Shown piece by piece: positions 1 to 10,569 of a stretch of 64,000 nt of DNA. The first letter of the stretch is position 1. Each line of letters opens with the position of its first letter. The stretch comes from Deltaproteobacteria bacterium (GTDB lineage: Bacteria > Desulfobacterota > Desulfuromonadia > Geobacterales > Pseudopelobacteraceae). The stretch is from positions 1 through 64,000 of the forward strand of contig JACPFJ010000003.1 in the NCBI GenBank assembly GCA_016182975.1, in the 5' to 3' direction. The position numbers and the translations under genes were made by a program. Under the pieces are notes generated by a model, which searched no databases, was not told where the DNA came from, and was given only the letters and a program-made list of their open reading frames with translations.

Positions 1-128
1 CGTTCAACTTTTGGCTGGCCGTACATTGGAATGTTGTCAATTCTAGTTCCGTGGTTTGTTGCACAACCACTCGATAGCAACATCAGACATATCAGACAAG
101 CAGCCAAGTAATTTATCCGCATATTCAT
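1..128 (-). CDS. Lipoprotein, partial (runs off window start)
   Basis: Minus-strand reading MNMRINYLAACLICLMLLSSGCATNHGTRIDNIPMYGQPKVE..., signal peptide with LSSGC lipobox, AGGAG upstream of ATG. Confidence 0.6.
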   Translation of the reverse strand, partial: MNMRINYLAACLICLMLLSSGCATNHGTRIDNIPMYGQPKVE

Positions 129-206
129 TCTCATCTCCTGCATTGCTCAACGCATAAGCCTGACCGGCTGTATTTGGCCGGTCTTGGCGCGAGTTAGACC
201 GCATGA

Positions 207-1322
207 TTACCCATGCGACAGTTCAAATGTGCCCAAAGGCTTGGTGTGTCCGTTAATCAGAATATCCACTTTGTGCGTTCCTGCATAATGTTTACGCGTC
301 GTCATTTTAGCTAATGAAACGAACTTTTCTAATTTTACGGTTTCTCGGGGGGCGAGATCAATAGTTCTTAACTTGAAAACTTTTGGGCTGGTTTTCCCGC
401 TGGACTTCATGAAGTGGATGCGGAAATCCACCAGAACACGTTGGCGACACGAATCAGTGTTTGTAACCTGAAAAGCGATTTTCACTGTGCCACCAACGAT
501 GGCGCGTTGGGGAGTGATGCGTACATCTCCAACTGATACATTTGCCTTTTCGCCAAAGCCCATTATCTCAAGCGCCCTGGGTTCGGCGCGCTTCACGGCT
601 GAACGTAGCGCATGGTTAACAAGCCGGCGTCTTTCATCCGTTGCATCGTTCATCCACCGGCGTGCCGTCTCAACAAGCAGCGCCGGATGATCTTTGCCGA
701 TATCATTCAGGTTGTTCGCTACTGAACGCCTTACATAGAGTTCTGGATCGTCCTTTAACAATTCAAGCAATGCCAACACCGGTCGAGGATCTTTCTGGAA
801 CTCACGCAAACGCGGTGCCCACGGCAGACGGGGGCGCGTTCCCTCCGATACAAGACGGCGTACATGCGGGCTTGGGTCTTTCGCCCAACCTTTGAGGTAA
901 GCGAGTGTTGCTTCGGTGTGATGCACCAAGAATGGCCGGATACTAAACTCGGCGGAAAATCGTTGAGTTATTTCATATAGGGCACGCATCGAAACTTCGA
1001 AGTGATCAAGCCCAAATTCGGCAACAAAACAATCGTGCGGGAGATACAGGAAGGGAGCCATTCCATGGCCTTCGGTCTTGTCGAGCTTCGGGCCGAGCGA
1101 CTCAATCAGAATTTCGACCGCCTCAGGGTAGTTGAAAGGCAAGTAGCCGCGCAGTGTTCGCGCAATCTTCCAGCCTCGCGGCATCAGATCAAGAGCCTCG
1201 TATCCGTCAAGAGCATCTTTGACGAAGGCATCTTGTGCAAATGCGGGAAACACTCGGGAGATCATCCGGGCAATGTTGCCGGGGATCTCGACTCCAAATT
1301 GGTTTTTGAGCGGTTCTGCCAT
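207..1322 (-). CDS. AlkC-like DNA alkylation repair HEAT-repeat protein with C-terminal Ig-like domain
   Basis: HEAT-like repeats (PSPHVRRLVSEGTRPRLPWAPRL, DPELYVRRSVANNLNDIGKDHP) typical of AlkC/AlkD family; start MAEPLKNQFG at 1322 rather than the longer ORF start. Confidence 0.75.
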   Translation of the reverse strand: MAEPLKNQFGVEIPGNIARMISRVFPAFAQDAFVKDALDGYEALDLMPRGWKIARTLRGYLPFNYPEAVEILIESLGPKLDKTEGHGMAPFLYLPHDCFVAEFGLDHFEVSMRALYEITQRFSAEFSIRPFLVHHTEATLAYLKGWAKDPSPHVRRLVSEGTRPRLPWAPRLREFQKDPRPVLALLELLKDDPELYVRRSVANNLNDIGKDHPALLVETARRWMNDATDERRRLVNHALRSAVKRAEPRALEIMGFGEKANVSVGDVRITPQRAIVGGTVKIAFQVTNTDSCRQRVLVDFRIHFMKSSGKTSPKVFKLRTIDLAPRETVKLEKFVSLAKMTTRKHYAGTHKVDILINGHTKPLGTFELSHG

Positions 1323-1382
1323 ACAGCTACTCCTGTGTTCAACGTAGCTGCGGATCACGAGCTTGACTCGTGTATTCGCATG

Positions 1383-2231
1383 TTAGCTCTTCAGTTCTTT
1401 CTGTACGCTACAAATATATGCAAAATCTTTAAGCTCTCGCGGCAATCCATTAACTCGCGGGGCTGTTGAAAGCTCGACCTTTATAACGCCACCAACTGCA
1501 CCGAGCGCTGCTCCTAATGAAATTGGCGCCCCCATCATCGCAGCAACTCCTGCTCCCTTGACAGCATTGTCTAAAATGTTAGGGACGTTCAGCTCTATTT
1601 TGAATCCCGAAAGCAGTTTCGTCGCCCAGCTTTCTTCAGCGGCATTGTTCAGATCGCGAAGCGCTCGCTCCAGTTTCTCTATTGTGACGGTTTTTGCTCG
1701 TGGTAAATCACCAGAACTTGAAATATCCAGGTAAATAGTGTCCATGTAGCTTCTGAAGGCTACAAGTTCGTCATGTCGTTTTTCTTTGAATTTGATGATA
1801 CTATCAAGGGGGATATCTGCGCTAGGGGAAGGTAAGACATTGAAAAGTTCAATTTCCAATGAAGCCACATTTGTAGACAAAGTAGAAGGGAGCACTAATT
1901 GAGGCCCACATTGGGCTACAGTCCAATTGCCGGCAGCAGATTGATTAAGTTTTTGAGCTGCCATAGCTTGACTTATTATGTATGCAGATCCGATATTGCC
2001 ACTGAAACCAGGAAGCTCCACCACGGTCCTTTGAAGTAAACCAGCTTGCTCAAGTGCTGCAATTTCGGGGGAAGATGCGATGTGGATAAAACGATTATTC
2101 GGGTATTCGATCTTGTCCCAGTACAGTAAATAATGCCTGAGATGGTGAGGTTCAATTCCCACAAGGCCGGGGAAATGTAAGGAGTGGCCATCATACGTGA
2201 AATAGGGGGATATTATTACTCCTCGTTCCAT
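1383..2231 (-). CDS. Hypothetical protein (possibly DUF6236-like)
   Basis: 282 aa ORF, Gly/Ala-rich hydrophobic stretch near the C-terminus. Confidence 0.6.
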   Translation of the reverse strand: MERGVIISPYFTYDGHSLHFPGLVGIEPHHLRHYLLYWDKIEYPNNRFIHIASSPEIAALEQAGLLQRTVVELPGFSGNIGSAYIISQAMAAQKLNQSAAGNWTVAQCGPQLVLPSTLSTNVASLEIELFNVLPSPSADIPLDSIIKFKEKRHDELVAFRSYMDTIYLDISSSGDLPRAKTVTIEKLERALRDLNNAAEESWATKLLSGFKIELNVPNILDNAVKGAGVAAMMGAPISLGAALGAVGGVIKVELSTAPRVNGLPRELKDFAYICSVQKELKS

Positions 2232-2258
2232 GTCAATTCCTTTTTTTGCTCTTTAGTG

Positions 2259-2299
2259 ACGGTATTCACGGGGTCGGAAACGGTATTCATGGGGTCGGA
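2259..2299. repeat. Tandem ~20 bp direct repeat ACGGTATTCA(C/T)GGGGTCGGA x2
   Basis: Two near-identical copies seen directly. Confidence 0.8.
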
Positions 2300-2571
2300 C
2301 CAAACTAACCTACTGATCTCGCACACAAAACATCCAAATAATAGCTGTTATTCGGGCTTAAAGGCCCATTTTGGGGGGCAAAAACAGCACTATAAGGTTC
2401 AAATCCCCACATCAAGGGCTAATCCCTGTGATTTCCAGGTGTTTGCCGGCGGCAGGGGCCGCACGGTTGTCAATTAAGACGCAATATATAGCGGACGTTC
2501 ATGTATGTCAAAAGATGAATTTACCAGAAAAATTGGCGGTTCAAAATCGGCGGGCAGGGTATTGACAACAA

Positions 2572-2612
2572 AAAAACGCCCCGCATTCCATCAGGAGTAC
2601 GGGGCGCTTTTC
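2572..2612 (-). terminator. Intrinsic terminator of the DUF1015-family gene
   Basis: Minus strand GCGCCCCGTACTCCTGATGGAATGCGGGGCGTTTTTTT: GC stem followed by T tract. Confidence 0.75.
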
Positions 2613-2631
2613 CGTCTATTCGACAGCAGCT

Positions 2632-3873
2632 TCAGGAGAGCAGGTGCACGAACAGGCCGCTTCTCAGTTTGGGCTCGAACCAGGTCGACTTGGGGGGCAT
2701 GATCTGGTCCTGGTCGGCCAACTCGGTCAGCTCGCGGATCGTGGTGGGGTGGAGCGAGAAGGCCACGGCGTACTGGCCGGAATCGACCAGCCTGACCAGC
2801 TCCTGGATTCCCCTGATGCCGCCGACGAAGTGGATGCGCTGATCGGTGCGCGGGTTTTCGATGCCGAGCAGCGGGTCGAGCAGGTGGTTTTGCAGTATGG
2901 AGACGTCCAGCCGGCCGACTGTGTCGGACTCATCGACGATCCCCGGCCGGGCGTGCAGGTGATACCATCTTCCATCCAAGTACATCCCGAAGTGGTGGCG
3001 CGCGGCGGGCGCGACCGGCACGGTGGAGGGGACGACCTCGAAGGCAGCCTCCAGCCGGGCGATGAGTCCGGCGACGCTATGGCCGTTCAGGTCCTTGACC
3101 ACGCGGTTGTAGGGCATGATGTTGAGTTGGTTCTCGGGGAAGATCACGGTCAGGAAGTAGTTGTACTCCTCCTCCCCTCCGTGGGTCGGGTTCTGCGCGC
3201 GGCGCAGCTCGCGCACCCTGCCGGCGGCGGCGCTGCGGTGGTGGCCGTCGGCCACGTACAGCCTGGGGATGGCGGCGAAGAGCTCGATCAGGCGCCCGAT
3301 CAGCGCCTGGTCGCCGATGGTCCAGAGGGTGTGGCCAATCCCGTCGTCCGCTGTGAAGTCGTACTCGGGCGGGGCGTTTGTGACACCTTCGATGATCCCC
3401 TCTACCTCTGCGCATGAGCGGGAGAGGTAGAAGACCGGTTCGTCGTTGGCGTCCAAGAGGTCGATGTGCCTGACCCGGTCCTCCTCCTTGTCGGCCCTGG
3501 TGAGCTCGTGCTTCTTGATCACGCCGGACTGGTAGTCGTCCACGCCGGCGCAGACCACCAGGCCGGTCTGGGTGATCCCCCCCATGCGCTGGCGGTAGAC
3601 GTAGAAGCACTCCTGCCCGTCCTGGACGAGCACGCCGCGGCGGATGAACTCCTCCAGATTCCGCCTTCCCTGGACGTATACCGGTTCGGCGTGCGGGTCG
3701 ATCTCGGGCGGCAGGTCGATCTCCGGTCGGGAGACGTGCAGGAAGCTCTCCGGGTTGCCGGCCGCCATGGCGCGGGCCTCCTCGACGTTCATCACGTCGT
3801 AGGGGAGCGCGGCAACCTTTGCGGCCAGTTCTCTGGGGGGGCGCAACGCTTTGAATGGTCTGATTATCGCCAT
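2632..3873 (-). CDS. DUF1015 family protein
   Basis: 413 aa ORF MAIIRPFKALRPPRELAAKVAALPYDVMN..., YVADGHHRSAAA motif characteristic of the family. Confidence 0.9.
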   Translation of the reverse strand: MAIIRPFKALRPPRELAAKVAALPYDVMNVEEARAMAAGNPESFLHVSRPEIDLPPEIDPHAEPVYVQGRRNLEEFIRRGVLVQDGQECFYVYRQRMGGITQTGLVVCAGVDDYQSGVIKKHELTRADKEEDRVRHIDLLDANDEPVFYLSRSCAEVEGIIEGVTNAPPEYDFTADDGIGHTLWTIGDQALIGRLIELFAAIPRLYVADGHHRSAAAGRVRELRRAQNPTHGGEEEYNYFLTVIFPENQLNIMPYNRVVKDLNGHSVAGLIARLEAAFEVVPSTVPVAPAARHHFGMYLDGRWYHLHARPGIVDESDTVGRLDVSILQNHLLDPLLGIENPRTDQRIHFVGGIRGIQELVRLVDSGQYAVAFSLHPTTIRELTELADQDQIMPPKSTWFEPKLRSGLFVHLLS

Positions 3874-3898
3874 GTCACTATTCTCCTAAGATCATTCC

Positions 3899-3987
3899 CT
3901 CCTTTACAAAAGGGGGGTTAGGGGGATTTGGTCTGCACCGGAAAGGCAAATCCCCCTCAATCCCCCTTTCATAAAGGGGGAAGAAAG
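3899..3987. repeat. Quasi-palindromic intergenic repeat (CCCCCTTT / AATCCCCCT family)
   Basis: TTTACAAAAGGGGGGTTAGGGGGATTTG ... CAAATCCCCCTCAATCCCCCTTTCATAAAGGGGGA inverted arms. Confidence 0.8.
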
Positions 3988-3991
3988 ACGA

Positions 3992-4876
3992 TTACTGAAA
4001 ATACCGCCTGGCGCCGACGAAGCGCCTCTCGAAGTAGCTCTCGTCCACCGTAGAGACCTTGATCTCCTCGCCCTGCCGCGGCGCGTGCACGAACCTGCCG
4101 CTGCCCACGTAGATGCCGACGTGGTTGATCTTCTCCTGCGACGAGCCGAAGAAGACCAGGTCGCCGTCACGCAACTCGTCCCTGGTTACCGCCTCGCCGG
4201 CGCTGAACTGCTCCCTGGACGTGCGCGGGATGCTGACTCCGCACAGGTTGTAGACCGCGCGGACGAAGCCGCTGCAGTCCATGCCGTCCACGACGTTGTT
4301 GCCTCCCCAGCGGTAGGGGATGCCAACGAAGCGTTCGGCGGTACGGGCGGCGATGGCGCCCATGTCCCTGTCTCCCCTGGCTGTTTTCTGCCGGGGCTTG
4401 TCTTTGACATCGCCGCTTTTGTCTTTGACAACGTCCGCCGGCCCCTTGCCCGCGTCGGCAGGCGCACTCTCGCGCGGCGCACGGATCTCCTCCTGCGGCG
4501 ACTTTTGCCATCCCGGTTCCCTGGGGCGGCTGAAGACGACCTCGTTGGGGGGGGCGATGTAATAGCTGCCGATCAGGCGGTCGCTAACCAGCTTTTCGGC
4601 GATGACGCGGGCCTTGTCCCTGGTGGGGAAGTCGCCGAAACGCACGGCGTAGACGCCGTTGTCCTTGCGGAAGTAGAAGGCCTCGATCCCCTTGGACTGG
4701 AGCCTGGCCGTAAAGCGTTCGGCGTTTTTGACCTCTGCGAATGCCCCCATCTGGATGGCAAAGCCGAGTCGGGTGATGCCCGGAGCGGGCGCCGCGCTCC
4801 CCGCTGCCGTGGCGAACAGAAGGATGATGCCGCAGAAAATGGGTATGGCCGGTCTGATGATGGAGTGCATTGTCAA
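3992..4876 (-). CDS. SPOR-domain / NlpC-P60 endopeptidase
   Basis: N-terminal signal, SPOR-like repeat (FAIQMGAFAEVKNAERFTARLQSKG), C-terminal NlpC/P60 (VPYRWGGNNVVDGMDCSGFVRAVY, HVGIYVGSGRFVHAPRQG). Confidence 0.9.
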   Translation of the reverse strand: MTMHSIIRPAIPIFCGIILLFATAAGSAAPAPGITRLGFAIQMGAFAEVKNAERFTARLQSKGIEAFYFRKDNGVYAVRFGDFPTRDKARVIAEKLVSDRLIGSYYIAPPNEVVFSRPREPGWQKSPQEEIRAPRESAPADAGKGPADVVKDKSGDVKDKPRQKTARGDRDMGAIAARTAERFVGIPYRWGGNNVVDGMDCSGFVRAVYNLCGVSIPRTSREQFSAGEAVTRDELRDGDLVFFGSSQEKINHVGIYVGSGRFVHAPRQGEEIKVSTVDESYFERRFVGARRYFQ

Positions 4877-5183
4877 AGGCGATCTTCTCTTGGGTTATTC
4901 CAATTCCAAATCAAGGCGCAATCTTCGTTGGAGCGGGTTTTGGATGACGACAGTATCCATAATTGGGCTCCGTGAGTAAAGAACTTTTTACCCCGTCTCC
5001 CATGGCGACAAGTCCGCGTCGATTCGGGCAAGCAGCACGAATCGATATCCCCGTGAGAACCATGTTTCCGGTGCACCCCGGTAGAGGATAATTTATTGCA
5101 GAAAATATAGAACCGCGTTAATATAAAATGGAAATAGGGTTATAAAACAAACGTGCCGACATCGCTTGGAAAGGGGGGCGGTC

Positions 5184-5591
5184 ATGACACAAGACGGGAT
5201 ATCAATAACGGCAGACGCCGCATCTCCACTGCCCCCTGCAAGTGGGGTACGTTTGCCGGCCCAGAAGGCGGATGAGACTCCCCGGGGCGCAAGCGAGCAG
5301 GTGAAAAAGACGGAGCAATCCGGCGTTGTCGACAGGGTCACGATCATGAACAAGACCCTGGAGTTGAAGCAGGAAGCGCGCAAGGAAGAGGCTGAAAGGG
5401 AAGAGGGGAGTAGGGAACAGCCGTCCAGGACGATGAACAATATACTCTTCGCCTACAATTTCAGGGGCGATCTGCGGATCAGATTCATGGACAGCGCCAG
5501 CAAGCTGGTCTACCAGATGCCGCCGGTATTGGTCGCGCGGTTGTCCGACATCATGATGCGCCCCGACTCATCCGTGAACACGAAGGCTTAG
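5184..5591 (+). CDS. Small FlaG-like protein
   Basis: 135 aa, C-terminal NILFAYNFRGDLRIRFMDSASKLVYQMPP resembles FlaG C-terminus; RBS AAAGGGGGG upstream. Confidence 0.5.
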   Translation: MTQDGISITADAASPLPPASGVRLPAQKADETPRGASEQVKKTEQSGVVDRVTIMNKTLELKQEARKEEAEREEGSREQPSRTMNNILFAYNFRGDLRIRFMDSASKLVYQMPPVLVARLSDIMMRPDSSVNTKA

Positions 5592-5619
5592 AGAGGGATT
5601 AGACTGATAACAGCGTTTG

Positions 5620-6739
5620 TCAGTCCGAATCCTTCACCTCGCGCCGTACCCCCATCAGGTAAGCCACCACAAAATCCTCCAGAGCCCCGTCCAGAACGGC
5701 GTCCGGGTTGCCCGATTCCACCCCGGTCCTCAAATCCTTGACCATCTTGTAGGGATGCAGCACATAGGAACGGATCTGGCTCCCCCAGCCGATCTCCTTC
5801 TTCTCTCCGGCGATCTCCGATGCCTTGGCGGTGCGCTCAGCCATCTCCCGTTCGTAGAGCTTTGCCCGCAGCACCTTCATGGCGGTGGCCTTGTTGAGGT
5901 GCTGACTGCGCTCGGTCTGGCAGGCAACGACGATGTTGGTCGGCAGGTGGGTGATGCGCACGGCCGAGTCGGTGGTGTTTACGTGCTGGCCGCCAGCGCC
6001 GCTGGAGCGGTAGGTGTCCACCCGCAGGTCCGATTCGGAAATGCGGATGTCGATGTCCTCTTCCTCGATTTCGGGGAAGACGAAGGCCGAGGCAAAGGAG
6101 GTGTGGCGACGGGCATTGCTGTCGAAGGGGGATATCCGCACCAGGCGGTGGATGCCGGCCTCGGCCTTCAGGTAGCCATAGGCGTACTCCCCGGTGACGT
6201 TGAAGGTCACCGACTTGATCCCGGCCTCGTCGCCGGGCTGGATCTCGGTGATGGCGGTCCGCCACCCCTTTTTCTCGCAGTAGCGCAGGTACATGCGCAG
6301 CAGCATCTCGGCCCAGTCCTGGGACTCGGTGCCCCCCGCGCCGGAGTTGATGGAGACGAAGCAGGAGTTGCGGTCATGGGCGCCGGAGAGCATGCGCTGG
6401 AACTCGGCCGCCTCCACCTCCCGCTGCAGCCGGCCGTTCATCTCGTGAACGTCCGCCAGTGCCGCCTCGTCGTCGGCCTCCTCGCCCAGCTCGATCATCA
6501 CCCGGATGTCCTCCAACTGGCGGGTGAGGGCGTCCCACATCTGGACGATCTTTTCCAGGGCGGTGCGCCTTTTCAGGATCTCCTGCGACCTTCCGGCATC
6601 GTCCCAGAAGCCTGGGACGGCGATGGCGGCCTCGATCTCCTGGATCGCTTCCCGTTTGTCATCTATGTCAAAGAGACCCCCGAAGCTTGGCGATGCGCTC
6701 TTCCAGGTCGTTCATAAGGGCAATTTCTTCACGGTACAT
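5620..6739 (-). CDS. prfB: Peptide chain release factor 2 with programmed +1 frameshift; join(complement) 6739..6671 and 6669..5620
   Basis: MYREEIALMNDLEERIAKLRGSL then CTT TGA C, continuing DIDDKREAIQEIEAAIAVPGFW...; GGQHVNTTDSAVRITHLPT motif. Confidence 0.97.
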
Positions 6740-6779
6740 GGGTAACTCCTTTGGCATGGTTTCTTAATACTACATTTAA

Positions 6780-6907
6780 TTAACGCAAAGACGCAAAGGT
6801 GCAATGAAGGTCAAGATATGATTCGTTTTTGGATACTTAGCAAACAAATGATTATGCTGTGTTCAACATATTGTTTTTACTTTGCCTCTTGGCGTCTTTG
6901 CGTTAAG
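6780..6907. repeat. Quasi-palindromic intergenic repeat (ACGCAAAGACGCAAAG family)
   Basis: TTAACGCAAAGACGCAAAGG ... GCCTCTTGGCGTCTTTGCGTTAA inverted arms. Confidence 0.85.
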
Positions 6908-6918
6908 GATTTTATGTT

Positions 6919-8484
6919 TTATTTATCAAAGGCCTTCTTCTGTTTGATCCACGTCAGCAATACAATCCCTGCGGTCAGCAGCACGCAGAGCCAGGCCGGT
7001 GCGTCGCCGATCCGCAGGTAGATGGAATCAGCGCTGCCCGGCCTGACTTCCCCGGTTTGGTACCCCTCGACAAACAGGCCGGTCATGTTGCGGATGTGGC
7101 CGTTCTGGTCGATGATGGCCGTTATGCCGGTATTGGCGGCGCGCAGCAGGGGGGTGCGGGTCTCCACGGCCCGGAAGGCGGCGATGGAAAGGTGCTGGTA
7201 GGGGGCCGAGGAACGGCCGTACCAGGCATCATTGGTGATGTTCACCAGCATGCGCGCCCCATTGCGGACATACTCTCTCGACAGCTCCGGGAAGATCCCC
7301 TCGTAGCAGACCAGCAGGCCGGCCGTTGCCCGGCCGACGCGCAACGGGGAGGCGTGCTCGCCGGGGGAGAAGTCGCCGATCCCCACCACCAGCTTGTTGA
7401 CGAAGGGGAGGAGGCGCTTCAATGGCACGTATTCACCAAACGGGACCAGATGCAGCTTGTCCCCCCTGCCGACCGTCTCCCCGTCGGGGGCGATGACGAA
7501 GGCGCTGTTGAGGTAGGTCGGCCTGCCGTTGCGCAGTTCATGGGCCGGGCTGCCGATCAGCAGGTGCGCGCCGAGTTCTCGCGCCAGGTTCCTGATCCGT
7601 CCCGCGTGGAGCGGTTCGTCCTGGAAAAAGAACGGTACGGCGCTCTCCGGCCAGACAACCAGATCCACACCCCCCCTGCCCGCCTCGCGGGTGAGCCGTT
7701 CGTAGATGGCGATGGTCTGCTCCTGGAAGGAAGGGCTCCACTTCACGTCCTGGGGGATATTGCCCTGGATCAGGGCCGCCCGCAGGGGCGCACCGTCGAT
7801 TTTTTCCTGTCCGTTCAGCCGGCTGAATCCGTAGAAGAGCGTTGCGATCAGGGCGAGGAGCAGGACCAGCGCGCTCTTGGCCGGATAAGGCACCCCTTTC
7901 CCCGACACGGCGCCAAGGACGCGGTAGAGCACCATGTTGGCCAGCACGATCAGCCAGGTGATGCCGTAGACACCCCCTATGTCCGCAATCTGGATCAGCG
8001 GCAGGATACGGTACTGCGAATGCCCGAGCATACCCCAAGGGAAACCGGTCAGCAGGAATGAGCGTATCAGGTCGAAGGCCACCCAGGCTACCGGCAGGGT
8101 AAAGACCGCCTTTATCCCGCCACACTCCCCAACTCGGGCCGCCAGCGTGCTCAGTCCGTAGAAGATGGCCAGCCACGCCACCAGCATGAGATAGATCGGT
8201 ATGCTGACGGCCCATGGCAGGTGGCCGTAACGGGTGACAACGATGTTGATCCAGTACAGGATGATGGCGTAGGCGCTGAGACCGCAGGTGAAGCCGATGC
8301 GGAAGGCGGTGCGTGTGGACGCCCCTTCGAGTGCGATCAGCAGGGGGATCAGGGCGATCCAGGCCAGAAAGGAAAGTCCGGTGTTCGGGAAGGAGAGGGC
8401 GATCAGCACGCCGGAGGCGATGGCCAGCACTCCCGCCCGGTCGAACAGCGCCGCCAGATGCAGCCGCAGGGAGTAGCTCGTCAC
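6919..8484 (-). CDS. lnt: Apolipoprotein N-acyltransferase
   Basis: 521 aa membrane protein with nitrilase-type domain ([45 protein letters not shown]). Confidence 0.95.
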   Translation of the reverse strand: MTSYSLRLHLAALFDRAGVLAIASGVLIALSFPNTGLSFLAWIALIPLLIALEGASTRTAFRIGFTCGLSAYAIILYWINIVVTRYGHLPWAVSIPIYLMLVAWLAIFYGLSTLAARVGECGGIKAVFTLPVAWVAFDLIRSFLLTGFPWGMLGHSQYRILPLIQIADIGGVYGITWLIVLANMVLYRVLGAVSGKGVPYPAKSALVLLLALIATLFYGFSRLNGQEKIDGAPLRAALIQGNIPQDVKWSPSFQEQTIAIYERLTREAGRGGVDLVVWPESAVPFFFQDEPLHAGRIRNLARELGAHLLIGSPAHELRNGRPTYLNSAFVIAPDGETVGRGDKLHLVPFGEYVPLKRLLPFVNKLVVGIGDFSPGEHASPLRVGRATAGLLVCYEGIFPELSREYVRNGARMLVNITNDAWYGRSSAPYQHLSIAAFRAVETRTPLLRAANTGITAIIDQNGHIRNMTGLFVEGYQTGEVRPGSADSIYLRIGDAPAWLCVLLTAGIVLLTWIKQKKAFDK

Positions 8485-9338
8485 TCGGCGTCCCGTGCTT
8501 CGCCGCTGTTGGCGCCCAGGCGCGCTACACGGACCCTCTTGATCTTGCGTTCGTCGGCATCGAGGATGGTCAGTTGCAGCCCCGCGCCGTCAACGACGTC
8601 GCCTGTGGCGGGGATCTTCCCGGTCAGGTGGAAGATGAGGCCACCGATGGTATCGAACTTCTCGCGCTCGATCTCGATCTCGAAGTGCTCCTCCAGGTCC
8701 TCGACCGGCATGCGCGCATCGGCGGTGATCGAGCCGTCGGCGTTGATCTCGAAGAGCGCCTCCTCGCGGTCGTACTCGTCCTGGATGTCGCCCACGATCT
8801 CCTCCAGCAGGTCTTCGATGGTGATCAGGCCCGAGGTGCCGCCGTACTCGTCGATGACGATGGCGAGGTGGACCCGTTTGCGCTTGAACTCCTGGAGCAG
8901 TTGCTCCAGGTTTTTTGTCTCGGGGATGAAATAGGGGGGCCGCATGATCGCCCGCACCCGCACCCGCTCCTGGTCCTCGCCCCAGTATTTGAGCAGGTCC
9001 TTGGCGTAGAGCAGGCCGATGATGTTGTCGATGCTGGTGTCGTAGACCGGGAGGCGGGAGTGGCCGCAGGCGATGATGGTATCCAGCAGCTCACGCACCG
9101 TGGCTTCGGCTGAGACGCAGGCCATGTCGGTGCGCGGAACCATGACCTCGCGCACCACCGTGTTGCCCAGGGTGAAGATCGAGCGGATCATCTCGCTCTC
9201 TTCCTCGTTCACCAGCCCCTCTTCCTCGCTCGCCTCGATGAACTCGTGGATCTCTTCCGCCGTAATCTTCTTGCGACCTGTCACAAAGCGGCTGAACAGG
9301 TCGAGAAAACCCGTTCTTTTCCCGTTGCCCTCTTCCAA
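8481..9338 (-). CDS. CorC/HlyC-type CBS-domain protein
   Basis: CBS pair ([22 protein letters not shown]..., [29 protein letters not shown]) and C-terminal CorC_HlyC domain. Confidence 0.93.
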   Translation of the reverse strand: MEEGNGKRTGFLDLFSRFVTGRKKITAEEIHEFIEASEEEGLVNEEESEMIRSIFTLGNTVVREVMVPRTDMACVSAEATVRELLDTIIACGHSRLPVYDTSIDNIIGLLYAKDLLKYWGEDQERVRVRAIMRPPYFIPETKNLEQLLQEFKRKRVHLAIVIDEYGGTSGLITIEDLLEEIVGDIQDEYDREEALFEINADGSITADARMPVEDLEEHFEIEIEREKFDTIGGLIFHLTGKIPATGDVVDGAGLQLTILDADERKIKRVRVARLGANSGEARDAE

Positions 9339-9424
9339 CTTAAGTTTCCTCCATAAAGATCATATCATAATATGGCGTATTTATTGATTTCCCTGTTTGA
9401 TTTCGGCGTGTCCGCTTTGGATAA

Positions 9425-10054
9425 CTATCCGAAATACTTGAACAACGATAGCACGACAAGGGTTATCCCCGCTCCCAGCAGTGAGCCGAGGACAACTTCC
9501 CGCATGGTATGGATCCGCATCAGCAGCCGCGAATGGCTGACCATGACCGCCAGTGCGATAGCGAGCACCGAGATGAGCGGGTCGCGGGTGTTGAGCGACA
9601 CCGCCGTGGCGATGGAGAAGGCCACCGCCGCATGGCCGCTGGGAATGCCGCCGTGAAGCGGCGTTCCCCTGCCGGTAAGGCTCTTGACCATGATAACCGC
9701 AATCGTGACGATCAGGATGGATACGATAGTACCCAGATCCGATGGTGTACCGAACATGGCGAGCGCCTTTCCGTAGAGCGGGAGTACATACCTGGCCAGG
9801 ATCAGGTAACCCATGATGGCCGCCCCCATGGCCGCTACCAGCACCCCTCCGGCGGCCGTATCCTTGGCCACCTTGGCCAGGGGGTGATAGCCGGGCGAGG
9901 CCAGGTCCACCACCGCCTCCACCGCTGTATTGATCAGTTCCGCGAACAGCACGAACAGGATCGAGAGCGACAGCAGGGCGAACTCGATTGGCGTCACCCG
10001 CAGGAAGAGCGCCAGCAGCAGGACCACCAGCGCCGAGACGAAGTGGTTGCGCAT
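9425..10054 (-). CDS. Diacylglycerol kinase / PAP2 phosphatase fusion
   Basis: FAELINTAVEAVVDLAS (DagK motif) then KSLTGRGTPLHGGIPSGHAAVAFS (PAP2 SGH motif); frame stays open upstream with KPDRFIDSVNCAIEGIIHAVRSERH, so true start may overlap ybeY. Confidence 0.85.
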   Translation of the reverse strand: MRNHFVSALVVLLLALFLRVTPIEFALLSLSILFVLFAELINTAVEAVVDLASPGYHPLAKVAKDTAAGGVLVAAMGAAIMGYLILARYVLPLYGKALAMFGTPSDLGTIVSILIVTIAVIMVKSLTGRGTPLHGGIPSGHAAVAFSIATAVSLNTRDPLISVLAIALAVMVSHSRLLMRIHTMREVVLGSLLGAGITLVVLSLFKYFG

Positions 10055-10110
10055 GTGCCTCTCGGAGCGAACCGCGTGAATGATCCCCTCGATGGCGCAG
10101 TTGACCGAAT

Positions 10111-10569
10111 CTATGAACCGGTCGGGTTTAACAACCCTTCCTTCTTCAGAATCCTGAATAGCTCACGCTCCTTTTGCTCCATTTTTCTGGCCTCGGCCTC
10201 GCCGCTTCGCTCGTGGTCGTATCCGCACAGGTGGAGGATGCCGTGCAGGAGCAGAAAACCGAGCCGCTCAAATGCCTCCATCCCCCCAGCCTCGGCCTCC
10301 CGTGCGGCGGTGTCGGCCGAGATGACAACGTCCCCCAGGGCATGGGGGGCGATCACGTTCCATTCCCCCTCGCGGAGTGAGAATGAGATGACGTTGGTGG
10401 CCCGGTCCCTGGCCAGATACTCGCGGTTGATGCGGCGGATGGCACGGTCCCCGACGATGGATACGGAGAGTTCGGTCTCCTCAGGACATCCCAAGGCGCT
10501 TAAGATCCTCGCCGCCACCCTTTTTAAGCGGCCGGTGGCGATCCGGTGCCTTCTCTGGCGATTGTTCAT
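10111..10569 (-). CDS. ybeY: Endoribonuclease YbeY
   Basis: MNNRQRRHRIATGRLKRV...; zinc motif HGILHLCGYDHE. Confidence 0.95.
   Translation of the reverse strand: MNNRQRRHRIATGRLKRVAARILSALGCPEETELSVSIVGDRAIRRINREYLARDRATNVISFSLREGEWNVIAPHALGDVVISADTAAREAEAGGMEAFERLGFLLLHGILHLCGYDHERSGEAEARKMEQKERELFRILKKEGLLNPTGS

Noticed and set aside
2380-2440. tRNA gene suggested by GGTTCAAATCCCC
   Set aside because: No acceptor, D or anticodon arm can be folded around it; at most a fragment.
5617-6717. 366 aa plus-strand ORF
   Set aside because: Antisense shadow of prfB.
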